DNA of 64,000 nt, taken from positions 23,445 to 87,444 of the forward strand of contig RDEW01000048.1 of the NCBI GenBank assembly GCA_011109175.1. The letters run 5' to 3'. The notes beneath the pieces are model-generated. The model saw only the letters and a list, made by a program, of their open reading frames with translations. It was not told where the DNA came from and did no database searches. Shown here one piece after another: positions 32,401-43,131 of the stretch. Source of the DNA: Dicyema japonicum. Its lineage: Eukaryota; Dicyemida; Rhombozoa; Dicyemidae. Each line of letters begins with the position of its first letter. The first letter of the stretch is position 1. Position numbers and translations under genes: made by a program.

Positions 32401-33169
32401 CTCAATTATTTGCAAATAAGAGACAACACTTTTATAAATGTTATACTTATGCTTATTTTTAGGTTATTGCAGCTGATGGGCTGAACATTTGTTATAAACA
32501 CGCACAATCTAGAGGAGTCATAGGATGTGTTGCTGTCCTGGGGTATATTTATACACATCTCAACAGAATACATGCTCGTTTATTTGTTGATAATATTGTG
32601 TGTTTGCTGGACGATCATTCTGCGTCACTTCAAAAACATCTCTTCCTCGCTGATAATCTTGCTCACTTTTATTACACCACCATTGATCAGCCAATGTATG
32701 TTATTTACCAAATTGATCTCATTCTTTCAATCTCTGCTACATCGCTTGTGGAATCATTCTTCAAAGTATTGATATTTTTTATTCTAGAAATTCCCACAAT
32801 ATTCCATAAATTCAGAATCTCTTGAATATTTTTACAAGGCTCAGTCATTTATTCTTCTCGTAGAATTGAGGGAGTGGCTAAAGGAATCTTATGGAATTTC
32901 TGAGAAGTTGCGGAATATTTTATCTCTAGTAAAATTAGCATGTACACCCCATTTGATTTGAAAATTGATAAAAATGTAAATCGTAAAGTAAAGGGACAAT
33001 TTAACCCAAAAACAACAATATGGTCGCTAGACAATCCAAATAATCATAATAAACTTCTCTCTTGTTTCAAACAGGTTATACATATTTATAATGATAGTTT
33101 GTTGACAAATTAGAGTTTATTACTGGTATGGACTTTAGCCGTCCTCATAAAGTTATGAAAGTTTTGTAA
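29437..33169 (+). CDS. NIPBL: Cohesin loader NIPBL/Nipped-B/Scc2 homologue
   Basis: HEAT-repeat protein that loads cohesin onto chromosomes. ATG 29437 to TAA 33167-33169 with 21 introns of about 17-30 nt; about 1,081 residues. Anchors to the family include HKPEWPAADLLLRLVL (30350), LHSLDCLIMSIQRID, then FQKKNIQSALGGLLLDSSAI and RECVVELIGKIIKIRPSL (30960-31070). MCVHIIKRINDEDSIK (31210), GLLCRHFDIP (31890), ADNLAHFY (32660), QIDLILSISATSLVESF and, near the end, NRKVKGQFNPKTTIW (32980) follow. First introns: 29495-29517, 29703-29727, 30085-30101 or 30104, 30272-30293. The protein corresponds to roughly the C-terminal 1,100 residues of the 2,800-residue human protein. The long N-terminal part, including the MAU2/Scc4-binding segment, is not seen. 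The 24-nt intron at 30406-30429 leaves the frame off by one base. Confidence 0.9.
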
Positions 33170-33259
33170 TTTGCTAATAGAATGTTTTTATACTTTTAAT
33201 AATCTTTTGAATTTTTGTTAAGAAAATAATTTATTACGAAACAAGACAATCAAAAAATC

Positions 33260-33960
33260 CAGCTGATGGAATGGCTGTTTTCTCTGATAACTGCCAAAGA
33301 AATCCTTTGGAACAACCATTCAGTTTCCCGACGCTTATTGCGAACTTTCGAAATCATTGATCCAAGCGATCTTAGAAAAAGACCGTCTTGGGCCCGAAGA
33401 CTCTACTCGTCTCGACAGCAATGGGCTGAACATGGAATCTTGTGGAGAAGCGTCGCATTTTTTATCTTGAAATTCTCGAAAATACGTGCAGCCATCCCCA
33501 TCTTTTAACGCGGAACCTGCAAGTCTCTATTGGTAAATGGTTTCGGTACAGGCCCAATCCCAAATCAAGCATTTCCCTCATGAGAAGGGGAAGACAGTTA
33601 CCCCGTCTGGACACTTTCCATCTCCACGATCCAGGCCCACCGGTTCCAGAGACGACGGGAATCCAACCGCCTCAAGAGAGCGCTTCACAACCCCATTGAT
33701 GACTGCATACCTAGGGAACCGACCTCTGCTGAGACGGCAAGAGAGTGGCTGAAGTCCTTTGCAGTCCACAACAGATCCGCATGGATGAGGCTGGCACAGG
33801 TTGATCCCGAGATGGATAGAATCCTACTCCGGAGGGCGTCCCATTCCAGAAGGGAACAAATTGACGATGATGGGAACGCGTTCAGCCAAGAATCGCTTTG
33901 AAGGGAAGAGGTTGCCAGTTTCCATAAGGGTCAAATGAATATTTTTGTAAATAAAGTTTG
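33260..33960 (-). pseudogene. F-family retroelement fragment
   Basis: Minus-strand 33769-33530 encodes YAVINGVVKRSLEAVGFP, SLEPVGLDRGDGKCPDGVTV, aligning with [20 protein letters not shown] at 41790. 33480-33260 is the more N-terminal part. It has frame breaks, no RT, and only part of the C-terminal domain. Confidence 0.65.
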
Positions 33961-34189
33961 TCCAGTTCCTCAGTAGGTGTGAATTATTTTAAAACTTTCA
34001 AAATCATTGATCCAAGTGATCTTAGTTTTAGATTCACAAATGGAAATTTTCGAGATTTTTAATCTGAATAAAATTATACGACTTTTTAGATATAAAGATA
34101 ATTCTCTCGACTGTGTTAGAACTTTTATGCCAATATTAATTCAATTAATTATTCATGTATATTTATCCAAATTAACGAATATTGAAGTA

Positions 34190-34736
34190 ATGGATTACAG
34201 TATGTCAGTTTTTATATTTTTGTAGATAATAAAATGTTTTACTATTCTTTTGATGATACTTTCGTACCACAGTATTACAATGAATATTTTATCAATTATC
34301 CACCCTTTCCAACTCAAAACACAATGCTTCAACCTCAGAATCATAATCAAATCTGCGATGATACTTCCCCAAAATTACCAGTCAAAGCTCCAAAGAAAAA
34401 AAGTATTTTATTGTTTTTACCAGAACGGTCAATCTATTTGTGGGAATATTTGCTCAAATTATTGCAAAACCCAGCATATTGTCCAGACTATATTAAATGG
34501 ATCAATAAACAAGAAGGAATCTTTAAGCTGGTCAACTCTAAAGCCGTCTCCATGCTATGGGGACAGTATAAAAACAGACCTATGATGAACTACGAATCTC
34601 TTGGACGATCAATGAGGTTGGATTACTTTGTGATATTAGATATTACTACAAAAAGAACATATTAAGTAAAGTTCCAGGGGGACGACTAGTCTACAAATTC
34701 TCCAACCTCCCAGATACAATATTAGAAATAGAGTAG
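34190..34736 (+). CDS. Short ELF/E74-type ETS transcription factor
   Basis: Three exons: 34190-34199, 34226-34616 and 34640-34736. The introns are 26 and 23 nt; 498 nt, 165 residues. Residues 1-60 are Tyr/Asn/Pro-rich (FVPQYYNEYFINYPPFP) without a domain. The ETS DNA-binding domain spans about 72-160: SIYLWEYLLKLLQN, YIKWINKQEGIFKLVNSKAV, SMLWGQYKNRPMMNYESLGR, SMR, then across the intron YYYKKNILSKVPGGRLVYKF. The two arginines that contact GGA are present in the LGRSMR helix. IKW..QEGIFKLV..KAVS.LWG is specific to the ELF1/2/4-E74 group. It is far shorter than typical ELF proteins, with little beyond the DNA-binding domain. The first 10-nt exon is inferred from splice signals; ATG 34234 inside exon 2 is the alternative start. 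Confidence 0.88.
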
Positions 34737-35325
34737 ATTACGATTTAGACATTAATGACTAACAACTAAACCTTTAAATACTCATGATATTTGAAAATTA
34801 TTATTAGGTCAAGCTGATATGAATCTTAGAATTTTAAGTGTTCTATTTTTCAATTTTTTCTTTATAGGAGACACTAGTCATCCCTGTGGAAAAGAACAGT
34901 ATGGAAAGATCTCTTGATGAATTTATGTAATCTCACGGTATTTTCAACTGAGAATCTAAAGATCACAGTCTCCTATTAGTTAGTGAGGCTGCGCTATTTG
35001 ACTAACGTCTCCCCTCTTCATACATTATCTTTAATTGAACAAAAATTCTGATTCTTCAAACGAATTTTATCCATCCACGTGGTTGAATTTATACTAATAA
35101 GAATACCTTCGTGAATAAATGAGAGTCAATTTAATAATTCTAAAGGCAATTAAATACCTTCATTCAGGTTAAATTCGATTAAATACCTGTAAAATAATTA
35201 AAATGAGGTTAGTGTCAGAATTCCCCAAAATTCGAGTATTTTACCCTTTAAAATATGTGTCCAAATATATTATATGTCAATAGTCATGTATTACTTTATT
35301 AGTACTGTTAACGGTGGTTAGTAAG
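34737..35325. other. Intergenic region
   Basis: Probable 3' UTR of the ETS gene and spacer before the 3' end of the small heat-shock gene. GAGACACTAGTCATCCC-like blocks recall dispersed repeats elsewhere. No gene. Confidence 0.35.
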
Positions 35326-36024
35326 TTATTTTATATTAGCTTTAACCATGAGTACCCCATTATCAATGTTGTACATAACAGAATTCTTGTCAACGTCGAA
35401 GGGAACCGTTATCTCTCTTGAATAGTTATATCTTGTTGTATGTTTCTCCAGATAATCAGCATGTCTTGCATTTACTATTAATCTTCCATATTTAATCATC
35501 ACTTCCACTTCGTCAAGATTGAAACAAGCTACATCTAGTGAAAGCGCCCATTTTTTGTTATTTCCTTCTGTCACAATTTTGGGACCAGTAATATAAGTAA
35601 GCATTCCATATTGAGATCTATGTGGCTGAACCTGATGTTTTGTGACTTGTGAATCCATTTTATCGTCAACAGTCTCAACAGGTGCTTCAATAGGCGCCTC
35701 AATAACAAGAGTGTTGACGTCTTTCATTGTACTGCTTAATCTTCGTGGATTTATATCTTTTGGAATTTCAATCTCTTTGGTGAAAACGAGATCATTTTCA
35801 CATTCAATTTTGCTGTTTTTAGTTGTTATCGTTATTTTTCCTTTAACTGCAAAAATTTTAAGGTCCTTCGGAGATACTCCATCGACGCTGACTGTTGCAC
35901 GGAAATTCTGAGTGCCATTGTCTGACTGAATAATTTCCGAATTTTGCAATTCCAACTTGGAGTTCATCATAATTATATGACGATGTGTGCCACAATATAA
36001 ATGAGTGTTTGCGTCACCTGTCAA
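35326..36024 (-). CDS. Small heat-shock protein with two alpha-crystallin domains
   Basis: Intronless frame of 232 codons; ATG at 35970 (MMNSKLELQNSE) may be the real start, giving 214 residues. Two beta-sandwich alpha-crystallin domains are visible. The first is at about residues 40-112 (FRATVSVDGVSPKDLKIFAV, KGKITITTK, FTKEIEIPKDINPRRLSST, NTLVIEAPIE). The second is at about 157-230 (KKWALSLDVACFNLDEVEVM, KYGRLIVNARHADY, SREITVPFDVDKNSV, NGVLMVKANIK). Both have the XPFDVD/IPKDIN strand and the terminal G-V-L-x-V or N-T-L-V-I motif. Small heat-shock proteins are ATP-independent holdases against protein aggregation and normally have one such domain; tandem forms are known from flatworms. No convincing heat-shock element was found upstream. 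Confidence 0.82.
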   Translation of the reverse strand: MTGDANTHLYCGTHRHIIMMNSKLELQNSEIIQSDNGTQNFRATVSVDGVSPKDLKIFAVKGKITITTKNSKIECENDLVFTKEIEIPKDINPRRLSSTMKDVNTLVIEAPIEAPVETVDDKMDSQVTKHQVQPHRSQYGMLTYITGPKIVTEGNNKKWALSLDVACFNLDEVEVMIKYGRLIVNARHADYLEKHTTRYNYSREITVPFDVDKNSVMYNIDNGVLMVKANIK

Positions 36025-36941
36025 TTACTCTGGAATATCAGGTTCTATATGTTGTATGTATTACTAAATAAAATGATATTAAATTAATTATCATCCGTTT
36101 GCGTCATTATTGTGATTCCACCACGTCATAACGAGTTTAAAGCTTTATATCTGATAGATACATATTTTATGAGGATCCTGTCATCGAACAGAAGGTGGGA
36201 GAGACTAGTATCGAGGATCATGTAGACGGCGAACAAAGAGAATTATTGTCTGAATGATATGCCGACTTTGGGTCCGGAAAATCGAAATAGCTCACTGAGG
36301 TACTTTGGAATATTTTTTGCAGATAGTCATGCTATTCCAACTTACTTGTGTTCAAATGTATGCCTTAAGTATTTATTGTCTCAAAAAGATGTTAATTGGT
36401 ATAGTAACCTCGGGATTTACAGTAAAATACTAAGAATGTTAACAACAAAGGAGCGTAGAGAAAACTAGTCTGTCGAATTTGAGATGAGGTGGCTAAGAAA
36501 AATATTACTGAGGGGATTCCCAAACTGTAGGATGTGACGTTTTCTTCTTTTTCGACTAGTTCTGGATGGATATTGAAAAAACTGCGAACGTGGAAGCTGG
36601 ATGAAGGTAATTGTTAGCTATTAATATCTTTTTTGGAGTCTCCAGGGTTAATATATTGATTGATTAAGTTGATTTTGAAAAAAAAACAATATTTGTAAAT
36701 ATACTATGTAATCCGATTATAAAATTGTGCTACATATTTACTCAAAAACTTTCAATCTGAGGGTCATACGTTAGCCACCCTGACTGCGTGGTTATACCCT
36801 CTCAGGATGGCGAGTGAGATTCGATCAAATATCGCTCACGGAGATTTATAAACCAAATATCAAAAGTTAACATTTTAATTTTTTGTTAATTCCGTAAAAT
36901 TAATATTGCCAAAAAAATCCGTATGTTAGCAAAAACTATGA
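36025..36941. other. Repeat-filled spacer
   Basis: 36480-36660 ends in TCTTTTTTGGAGTCTCCAGG and GTTAATATATTG, a decayed plus-strand LINE A-type 3' terminus. On the minus strand, 36850-36770 reads FDRISLAILRG-like plus NHAVRVANV, an F-family C-terminal relic. The 69-codon plus frame at 36259 has no recognised family. Confidence 0.45.
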
Positions 36942-38699
36942 CTAATTATCCTCCTGACGAAATTCAATAATCATCAACGATGCGCATAACAGCATGATTG
37001 GTCTTGGGAAATGTTCGACGATATCTTCCGGAAGAGCAAAGACCTTCCCTCCCATTTTCCTCACAATTGAAAGAGCATATTTAGCATTTGAAAATTTATC
37101 CTACAATATTCAAAATATTTCAACTTCATAACTTTCTCCAGAGTTAACATACCCTTTATTATACACATCTGGCTTAATTGCATCGATTAATTCAAAGATT
37201 GGAGTCGAGTCAGTGAATGCCTCATCTTTAAATCCAGTGACTTTATTCTCAAGCTAATAAATGATTATAATACGTTCAACCTTGCTGTTGACCCAATCGA
37301 GGATATCACTGTCCGCAAATGACTTGTTTGGGTTAATTTGCACCAGCATTTTAATAAAGTCGTATCTCATGGCCTGTGAAAGGAATGCTTTAATGTAAAA
37401 ACACGTGATTACAAAGAATAAACATTAAATTATTTTCTACAAGATTGCTTCCATCAATGTTTACGAGAGAAAATCCAAAATCACTCTTTCCATGATTCAA
37501 CGCATTAGAACAATGCCTGGAGTATAATTATGACTAAAACTTATTTTATTGAATCTTTCTTTCCTCCCAGATAAATCAGTCTGAATCTCCTTTTCGGGAA
37601 CACAATTAGGCTTCAAAATATTCAAAATGTAGTTATATGTGCGACCGTCAGATAAATCAAATTTGAGATCATTAACATAAGACGGCACTCCAAGGGAGTT
37701 TACCCAACTTCGAATCGCTCAAATAGTTAATATAAGTGTACATTTTTCTTCCCTTGTCTCATCTACTTCAACGTAGTCTACAGTTTCCAGTGCTGGATAG
37801 AGATTGAACAAATCGGCAGTAAAAGCCAAATTTAGTTTTATATTTCCAGAAGTAACATCCTGAGGACGAAGATTAAAGTCTAGTTCAAGTTTGGAGGATT
37901 CTAAGAGCATTGAATTAGCCCTTTCATGCAAATTTTGTTCCTATTAGGTTTAATTATAATTAGTTCAACTGAAAAGTCGATAAGTTTCACATGGCGATCT
38001 AAAGGTGCTATTTGTTTAACTAAAACACTGTAGATTTCGCTGTCCTAAAATTTAAATTGAATAAATTATACTTTTAAATCAGTATTAAAATTTTTAAATT
38101 TTAAATGAGAGTGTTCAGAACTCGCAAGGTGGTAATTGACCCACCTAATCAGTATTTCCTCAGGAGTAAGCTTTCTGAAATCTTCTATAGACTCTCCGTC
38201 ATTCATGAGTAACAAAATGTTTGGATGATTCTTTAAATTAATGCTTCGTAATAGATCCATCTAATTATAGAAGAATCCAAGACAAACTCGGATTTGTTGC
38301 CATACAAGTCCTTTCACAATGTGTTGATTTTTCTCTACAATGTCCTCAGGGCCAATATTGACGACGCAACAACCCAATGATTGCGAAGCCCTTACGGCTA
38401 GGTTACAGTTTTCACGCTTGCGGTAAATGAGAATATTGTCCCCATAGTTTATGGCCCTCGAATCGATTACAGAGTCGTTAATATGCTCAAGATATTTGCT
38501 AGGAAACTAAATCCAGGATTACATACCATAGAAGGACTCCGTCGCTAAGTTTATCGAAAAAGTTATCAATAGTCAGAGGGAAATATTTTTTCAGATTCTT
38601 ATTTTTGTTCAATTTACTATCATCAATAATACAGATTTACTTATTGAACCAATCTGCAAAACCAATAGTTTCACCATCATCTTCATAGTGCGTGGACAT
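36942..38699 (-). CDS. Plastin/fimbrin actin-bundling protein without EF-hands
   Basis: Cross-links actin filaments through two actin-binding domains, each a pair of CH domains. ATG 38699 (MSTHYEDDGETIGFADWFNN), stop at 36942-36944. About ten introns of 24-31 nt, all restoring the frame except one. CH1: SDGVLLCKYLEHINDSVIDS across a 28-nt intron, RENCNLAVRASQSLGCCVVN, IVKGLVWQQIR. CH2: MNDGESIEDFRKLTPEEILI and RWVNYHL, SGNIKLNLAFTADLFNLYP. CH3: SWVNSLGVPSYVNDLKFDLS, NALNHGKSDFGFSLVNIDGS. CH4: ILDWVNSK, FELIDAIKPDVYNKG, KFSNAKYALSIVRKMGGKVF, ALPEDIVE. About 497 residues. The N-terminal calcium-binding EF-hands of animal plastins are absent, so bundling may not be calcium-regulated, unless an undetected upstream exon exists. 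One one-base frame discrepancy occurs around the intron near 37525-37540. Confidence 0.9.
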
Positions 38700-39059
38700 C
38701 TCTAATTCTGAATCAAATTTCGGATAAAATCTTATTATACGAAATTAAAATGCGCAAATCCGGAATTTATTATCCGCATTTATTTAATGAGCAACAAATT
38801 ATGTCCTTACATGTCGATTATCATTTAAAGAAATAATAACAAAAATATAAGAAGCTTTTTTTATTTGTAAAACATCAAATCCTGACTGCATAAGATTATG
38901 AGTTTACGACAGGCACACGTGTAAAACCAACCTCCTTCAGAGTGTTGCTAATGTCTGTTCAGCCGTTTGGGAGGCTGAAGTGTTAATGTCGAAACTTTAA
39001 AAACTTAGTTGGCCTTGAAAATATTAATTTATTTGAGAATTGGTTCTCTAAAAACTGTA
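38700..39059. other. Intergenic region
   Basis: Upstream of plastin; AT-rich, nothing recognised. Confidence 0.35.
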
Positions 39060-39695
39060 AATGTGCCCTCGAGCTCGAATTCCTGGTTCGTATAGTAAAT
39101 CAGATTTCTACGTGCACTGGAGATCTCCGCGAGCATGTTGGATATTTGAGCAAACCTTGTTCGCAATCCTGAATGGGAATAGCCACGCAGTCAAGTGACT
39201 ACGGTATAACCTCTGATTGATTCTAAAAAATGTTGAAGTAATAATTCAATTTTGCTGTTGAATTAATTTACTAATCCCCCACACGTATGGAAAGCATTGG
39301 AAATAGAAGACTTACTATTATTTTATGAAAAATTTCTATGATAATCGACATATAAGGACTTTGGTCTTGGATGCTACTTGTGTCGACCCTTTTTGCCCAT
39401 CCAACATCGTCAGGAGCTCGGTAGACACACTGTATGCCGCGGAAAAAACAATGAAAGCAAAGGAGAAAAAATATGATGCATTGCACGATCGGTTCACTTT
39501 CTATCTTATTGTGGTCGAGACAACTGGAGGAATAAGTGGAAAATCGCTTTGCTTCTTTAGACGCCTAGCTACACTAAAAAGTCATGATGCAAGTGAGACC
39601 CGATTGCTTCCCCAGTTGATCTCTGTTGCAATCGTGAGCGGCAAGGCAACGTCGATAATGTCGGCGGGGTCCACTTTGGATGGTTGGCTGTGTTA
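39060..39695 (+). pseudogene. Two adjacent F-family C-terminal relics
   Basis: 39110-39210 reads CTGDLREHVGYLS..-like then NGNSHAVK, close to the end of the copy at 25020-25110. From 39325 a 123-codon frame reads RTLVLDATCVDPFCPSNIV, SSVDTLYAAEKTMKAKEKKY, LIVVETTGGIS, LPQLISVAIVSGKATSIM, stop at 39694. It keeps the LD-ATC-VD and A-EK-x-K-x-KKY motifs of the putative endonuclease-like domain. The upstream RT is missing. Confidence 0.6.
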
Positions 39696-39764
39696 ATTTA
39701 ATTACATGAAAAATATATTTAGATTTGAAATTTGCTTTTAAATCAGTAAAAATTTTGTCATTTT

Positions 39765-39905
39765 TTGGGATTGACGAGTGAGCCGTTATCGTGATTCATA
39801 ACTGCGGAAGCGGATTGTCTCAGAGACTCACACGCAAGCGAAAAGAAAAGAACAAGAAGTCAAGGAAACTCTCGATGCATTGAATTACCTTAACTGTTCT
39901 TTACT
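39765..39905 (+). repeat. SINE family 1, partial copy
   Basis: TTGACGAGTGAGCCGTTATC, ACTGCGGAAGCGGATTGTCT and GACTCACACGCAAG, then AACTGTTCTTTACTTTAGAG, matches the body of the family in plus orientation. Both ends are missing. Confidence 0.65.
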
Positions 39906-40284
39906 TTAGAGGATTTACCGTTATCACTAATGTCTTAGGCCTGAACGATATTTCCAAACGAATAATCATATACAGGACCTGCATACTTACAGTGCCACTA
40001 TTAAATACTTTCAAGAGACGAAAGTAAGTGCGGACTAGATGAGTCACATAATGAGTACCGAATTATCCTCCTACCATCAGAATTTCACCACTATGGATGA
40101 TAGTCTTATGAGCGGCACATGTGAGTACTTTGACATTGTGTTAATAATGTGTTCTGCATAAGCTGAGGTTCAAGTACTGGAAACATTACTTCCCCTCGGC
40201 GGAAGGGCTGAAAATTAAAAATCTCATTCTAGATAGAATAAACTTTCTAACTAATAGAAGTTTTCTCGAGTGTACAGCTAGTTG

Positions 40285-40510
40285 AGTTTTAGTTGGTCGG
40301 ATGGTTGAGGTCGTGACTAAATGATTTTATTTCCTTAAGATTGATGTGACTACTCGTTTCACTCGTCTCGTGAATGGAAGAAATGATGAAAATCTTAAAT
40401 ATAGGAAATTTCGAAAGAAGGAAGCGACAGGTACACTATGCTCTAGGTTCGAATCTTACCTGGCACAAAATTTGGAGGGACTTAAAAAGCCTACTTTGAG
40501 AAAGAAAATG
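40285..40510 (+). repeat. SINE family 2 copy
   Basis: TTTTAGTTGGTCGGATGGTT then GAGGTCGTGACTAAATG (A-box-like head), CTCGTGAATGGAAGAAATGA, GAAGGAAGCGACAGG, TAGGTTCGAATCTTACCTGG (B-box-like) and CACAAAATTT. Internally diverged. Confidence 0.55.
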
Positions 40511-41179
40511 GGAATTATTAGTTAGATTATATAAATTATCGTTTTGTTATGTGATTCACCAATTCTGTAAGTTTTACTAACTCCCAGGGTGCACTTGATG
40601 CACCTCTTTTTACTAACAATTATACATTTTTTTCGAGGAATACACTTTTCATACACGCACGTTGGGTAAGAACTAAAATCACCTTATACTAGAAAAAAAC
40701 TACAAACAGTAGTACATCGAGCTATGAAACTTTTTTAAGCATGCGCCTTGTGGGGTCCATTCGGTTCCTGTACAAATGTCATGACCAAGGCTAGCCTAAA
40801 AAACATTCAAAGTTACGGAGTGATTGACTTTTTGAAAGGACTTTCCACAACAATTTTAGAATCCCTAATGCCCAAAAATCAAGGGGTGCGCTAGTGCAAA
40901 GGTTCTACAAGCGCTTCTTGTTAGAAGGATAAAAATCTGATCAAGATGAGGTCACTGCTGAACCATATCGGGTTCACGCAATTGATTACTTTGGTTTTAC
41001 TATAGTCATTGGCATTTTCATTAATTCCTGGCCGTTCTAAATAATAATCAACATAGATGTAACTGAGAAGGCCGAGAAGTCAAAACGGATTTAAGTACGC
41101 GGTCCTACCCCCAGGATTTTTGTTTTAAACGTATAGTTCCCTTGTGCTTACGATGCAAAAATTCTTGAGTTGTCTAGGG
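40511..41179. other. Unassigned stretch
   Basis: Nothing that I can support as a gene. The composition is less AT-rich in 40740-41130 and may be an old retroelement, but no motif was found. Confidence 0.3.
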
Positions 41180-41322
41180 AATCGGGTTTCTACACGAACA
41201 TGAAATCTCCGTTAACGCTATTGGCTATTTGATCGAATCTCACTCGCCATCCTGTTCTTTATTTTATTTTGGTCAATAAAGTCAAAATTCATTTTACAAA
41301 AAAAAATCAACAAGGTCATTCT
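41180..41322 (+). mobile_element. F-family 3'-end fragment, plus orientation
   Basis: GAAATCTCCGTTAACGCTAT, GATCGAATCTCACTCGCCAT recalls GDLRE..LFERISLAIL of the other copies. It is followed by a short UTR with AATAAAGT and a poly(A) run at about 41297-41306. Just beyond it lies the insertion point of the minus-strand F element. Confidence 0.5.
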
Positions 41323-41331
41323 ATTACTTTT

Positions 41332-43130
41332 TTTTTTAAATTAAATTTTTTTAACAATTAAACAAATGTCAGTTGAGGAAGCCTGCTGAGTGGATTGCGA
41401 ACAGTTCCCTCGAGTATGGCTATTCCAATCTTTTGTCTTAGCCATAGCCCTTCTCGTTGATCCCTTTTCTTTCTGGCAAGCATCCTCCGAGTTCTTGCAA
41501 GAATTCAGCCGTCATTGACCAACGGCTCCCGATGATTCGGTCGCAACAGGAGTAAATCGGTAGCGATCCCGAGGCAAGAATATTTCTTGATTTTTAGGTT
41601 TTCCGCGGTAGAAGCAGCTGCTCCAGGTGTCTGAACCGATTTAAAATGTTCGTGCTTGAAAATGTGTCAACACAAGTTGCGTCCCAGACCAAAGATCTTC
41701 CGGATGTCCAAGGGAAAAGGGTCATCCCTTCAGGTCTCTTTCCATCTCCTCGTTCGAGACCTACTGGTTCAAGCTGTGATGGGAAGCCTGTAGCCTTCAG
41801 AGCTCTGACGATCACATCGTTCAGAGCAGCGTGACGTGGTCCTCTTCCGGCGCTTGCATTCCCTTCGCATCGACTATTTTCCCGCATCGGCATCGGTGCT
41901 CCTAGCAAACATCTAGTCCTAGCCTTTGTCCGACTTCAACCTCAAAGATCGTCGTCCAAAAGAGTCCCTAGGTTTGGCCAAGGTATTGCACCAAGCCATG
42001 CTCCACTCCAACACTTAAAGCTGACACCAAACAAGCCAGACGATGTTGATTTGCTTTTTTTAAGGTCTTCCAAAATTTTGGAGCAGACAATGTTATCCCA
42101 ATTACTTTTCTTTGTTGTGTCTTTGAGGATTTTGAGTAAGGTCCAGTTCCATTTCCGACAATCTTCGTCAAATGACTCATTCCAGAGAAGTCCAATAGTG
42201 TGATGAAAGACTTGCTGTGTCAAATGGCTGCAGCTTGAGAGATACGATAGGTATGCCTGGTACGCAACCTCCAGCGCCGATCTCATTCCGACACCCAAAT
42301 CCAGAGGAAGCTTACATTGTTTCCAACCAAATTCGTCGAAGCGGACGTTAATTAGTGACTCAACAGTTTGCTTGAGAGACTTGTCTATTGAAAGTAGAGT
42401 GTCGTATTGTTCGTAGCAGGGTGAACATCGGAGTAGATATAAAAGCTCGGTAGTCCTATGTTGTTTCTCATCAGGAAGAAAGATGTGTGAGAGTCGAGAC
42501 ATGACAATCTTTTCGCAAGGCGTATTAATTCTTCATTTTTGGAAAGTAGATGCTTTTTGAGTTCTTCTTCGCTGAGTGGGCATCCGAGGAAATATAATTT
42601 ATCAACTGGCACAGTCGGGATCCCAGGAAGCAGTTCGTTAAAAGACTCCTTGATGGAGAGGAAGTCGGTGTATGGATATGAGACATTTATTAGCTCTGAT
42701 TTGTTAACATTGATGTCCAAGGCCAAATGTTTTAAAGCGGGTAACGCTTTACGTAATGAATTGTATGTTTCTTTGAACGATCCTCCAATTGTGGCATCAT
42801 CGAGGTACCAGAGATTTAGCTGAGCATCAATTGATCTCGCAACCTCATCAATGGTCAAGGCAAATAAGAGAGGTCCGAGCGGATCTCCTTGTTGGACACC
42901 CGTTTTTGATTTAATAATTCATTTTCAAAACCAAAGACGTATCTTCCCCATAGGATAAATTGACAAGAGGGAAAAGCTTTGGAGCCTTCTTCCAACACTT
43001 TTTCATAATTTCATCTCTTCTGAGAGAATTGAAAGGAATTCGTTTTGTCCAACTTGATTCCAAAGCATTCATTTGAAATATTTTTCTATGTGAAGAAACG
43101 CCTTGCTGCATGAAAATTAAATTACTTTTC
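41332..43130 (-). mobile_element. F-family non-LTR retroelement with YLDD reverse transcriptase
   Basis: Longest F copy, 5' truncated. RT blocks are FNSLRRDEIMKKCWKKAPKL (near 43030), LVNLSYGEDTS, VQQGDPLGPLLFALTIDEVA (near 42860), LNLWYLDDATIGGSF (near 42800) and LALDINVNKSELI. Downstream LYFLGCPLSEEELKKHLLSK is near 42580 and SALEVAYQAYLSYLSSCS near 42240. The C-terminal domain at 41900-41600 reads [49 protein letters not shown]. Several frame breaks. A 3' A-rich tail abuts ATTACTTTT at 41323-41331, which recurs at 43131-43139 as a probable 9-bp target duplication at the VPS13 stop codon. I read the C-terminal RPDG/RPEG...WDATC domain as endonuclease-like; the clade is uncertain. Confidence 0.72.
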
Positions 43131-43131
43131 G

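Noticed and set aside
32527-32825. Overlapping plus-strand frames resembling a hydrophobic protein
   Set aside because: Out-of-frame readings of NIPBL exons 18-20. The correct frame gives ADNLAHFY and QIDLILSISATSL.
36030-36120. Heat-shock elements upstream of the small heat-shock gene
   Set aside because: Only isolated GAA/TTC triplets without the required five-base periodicity.
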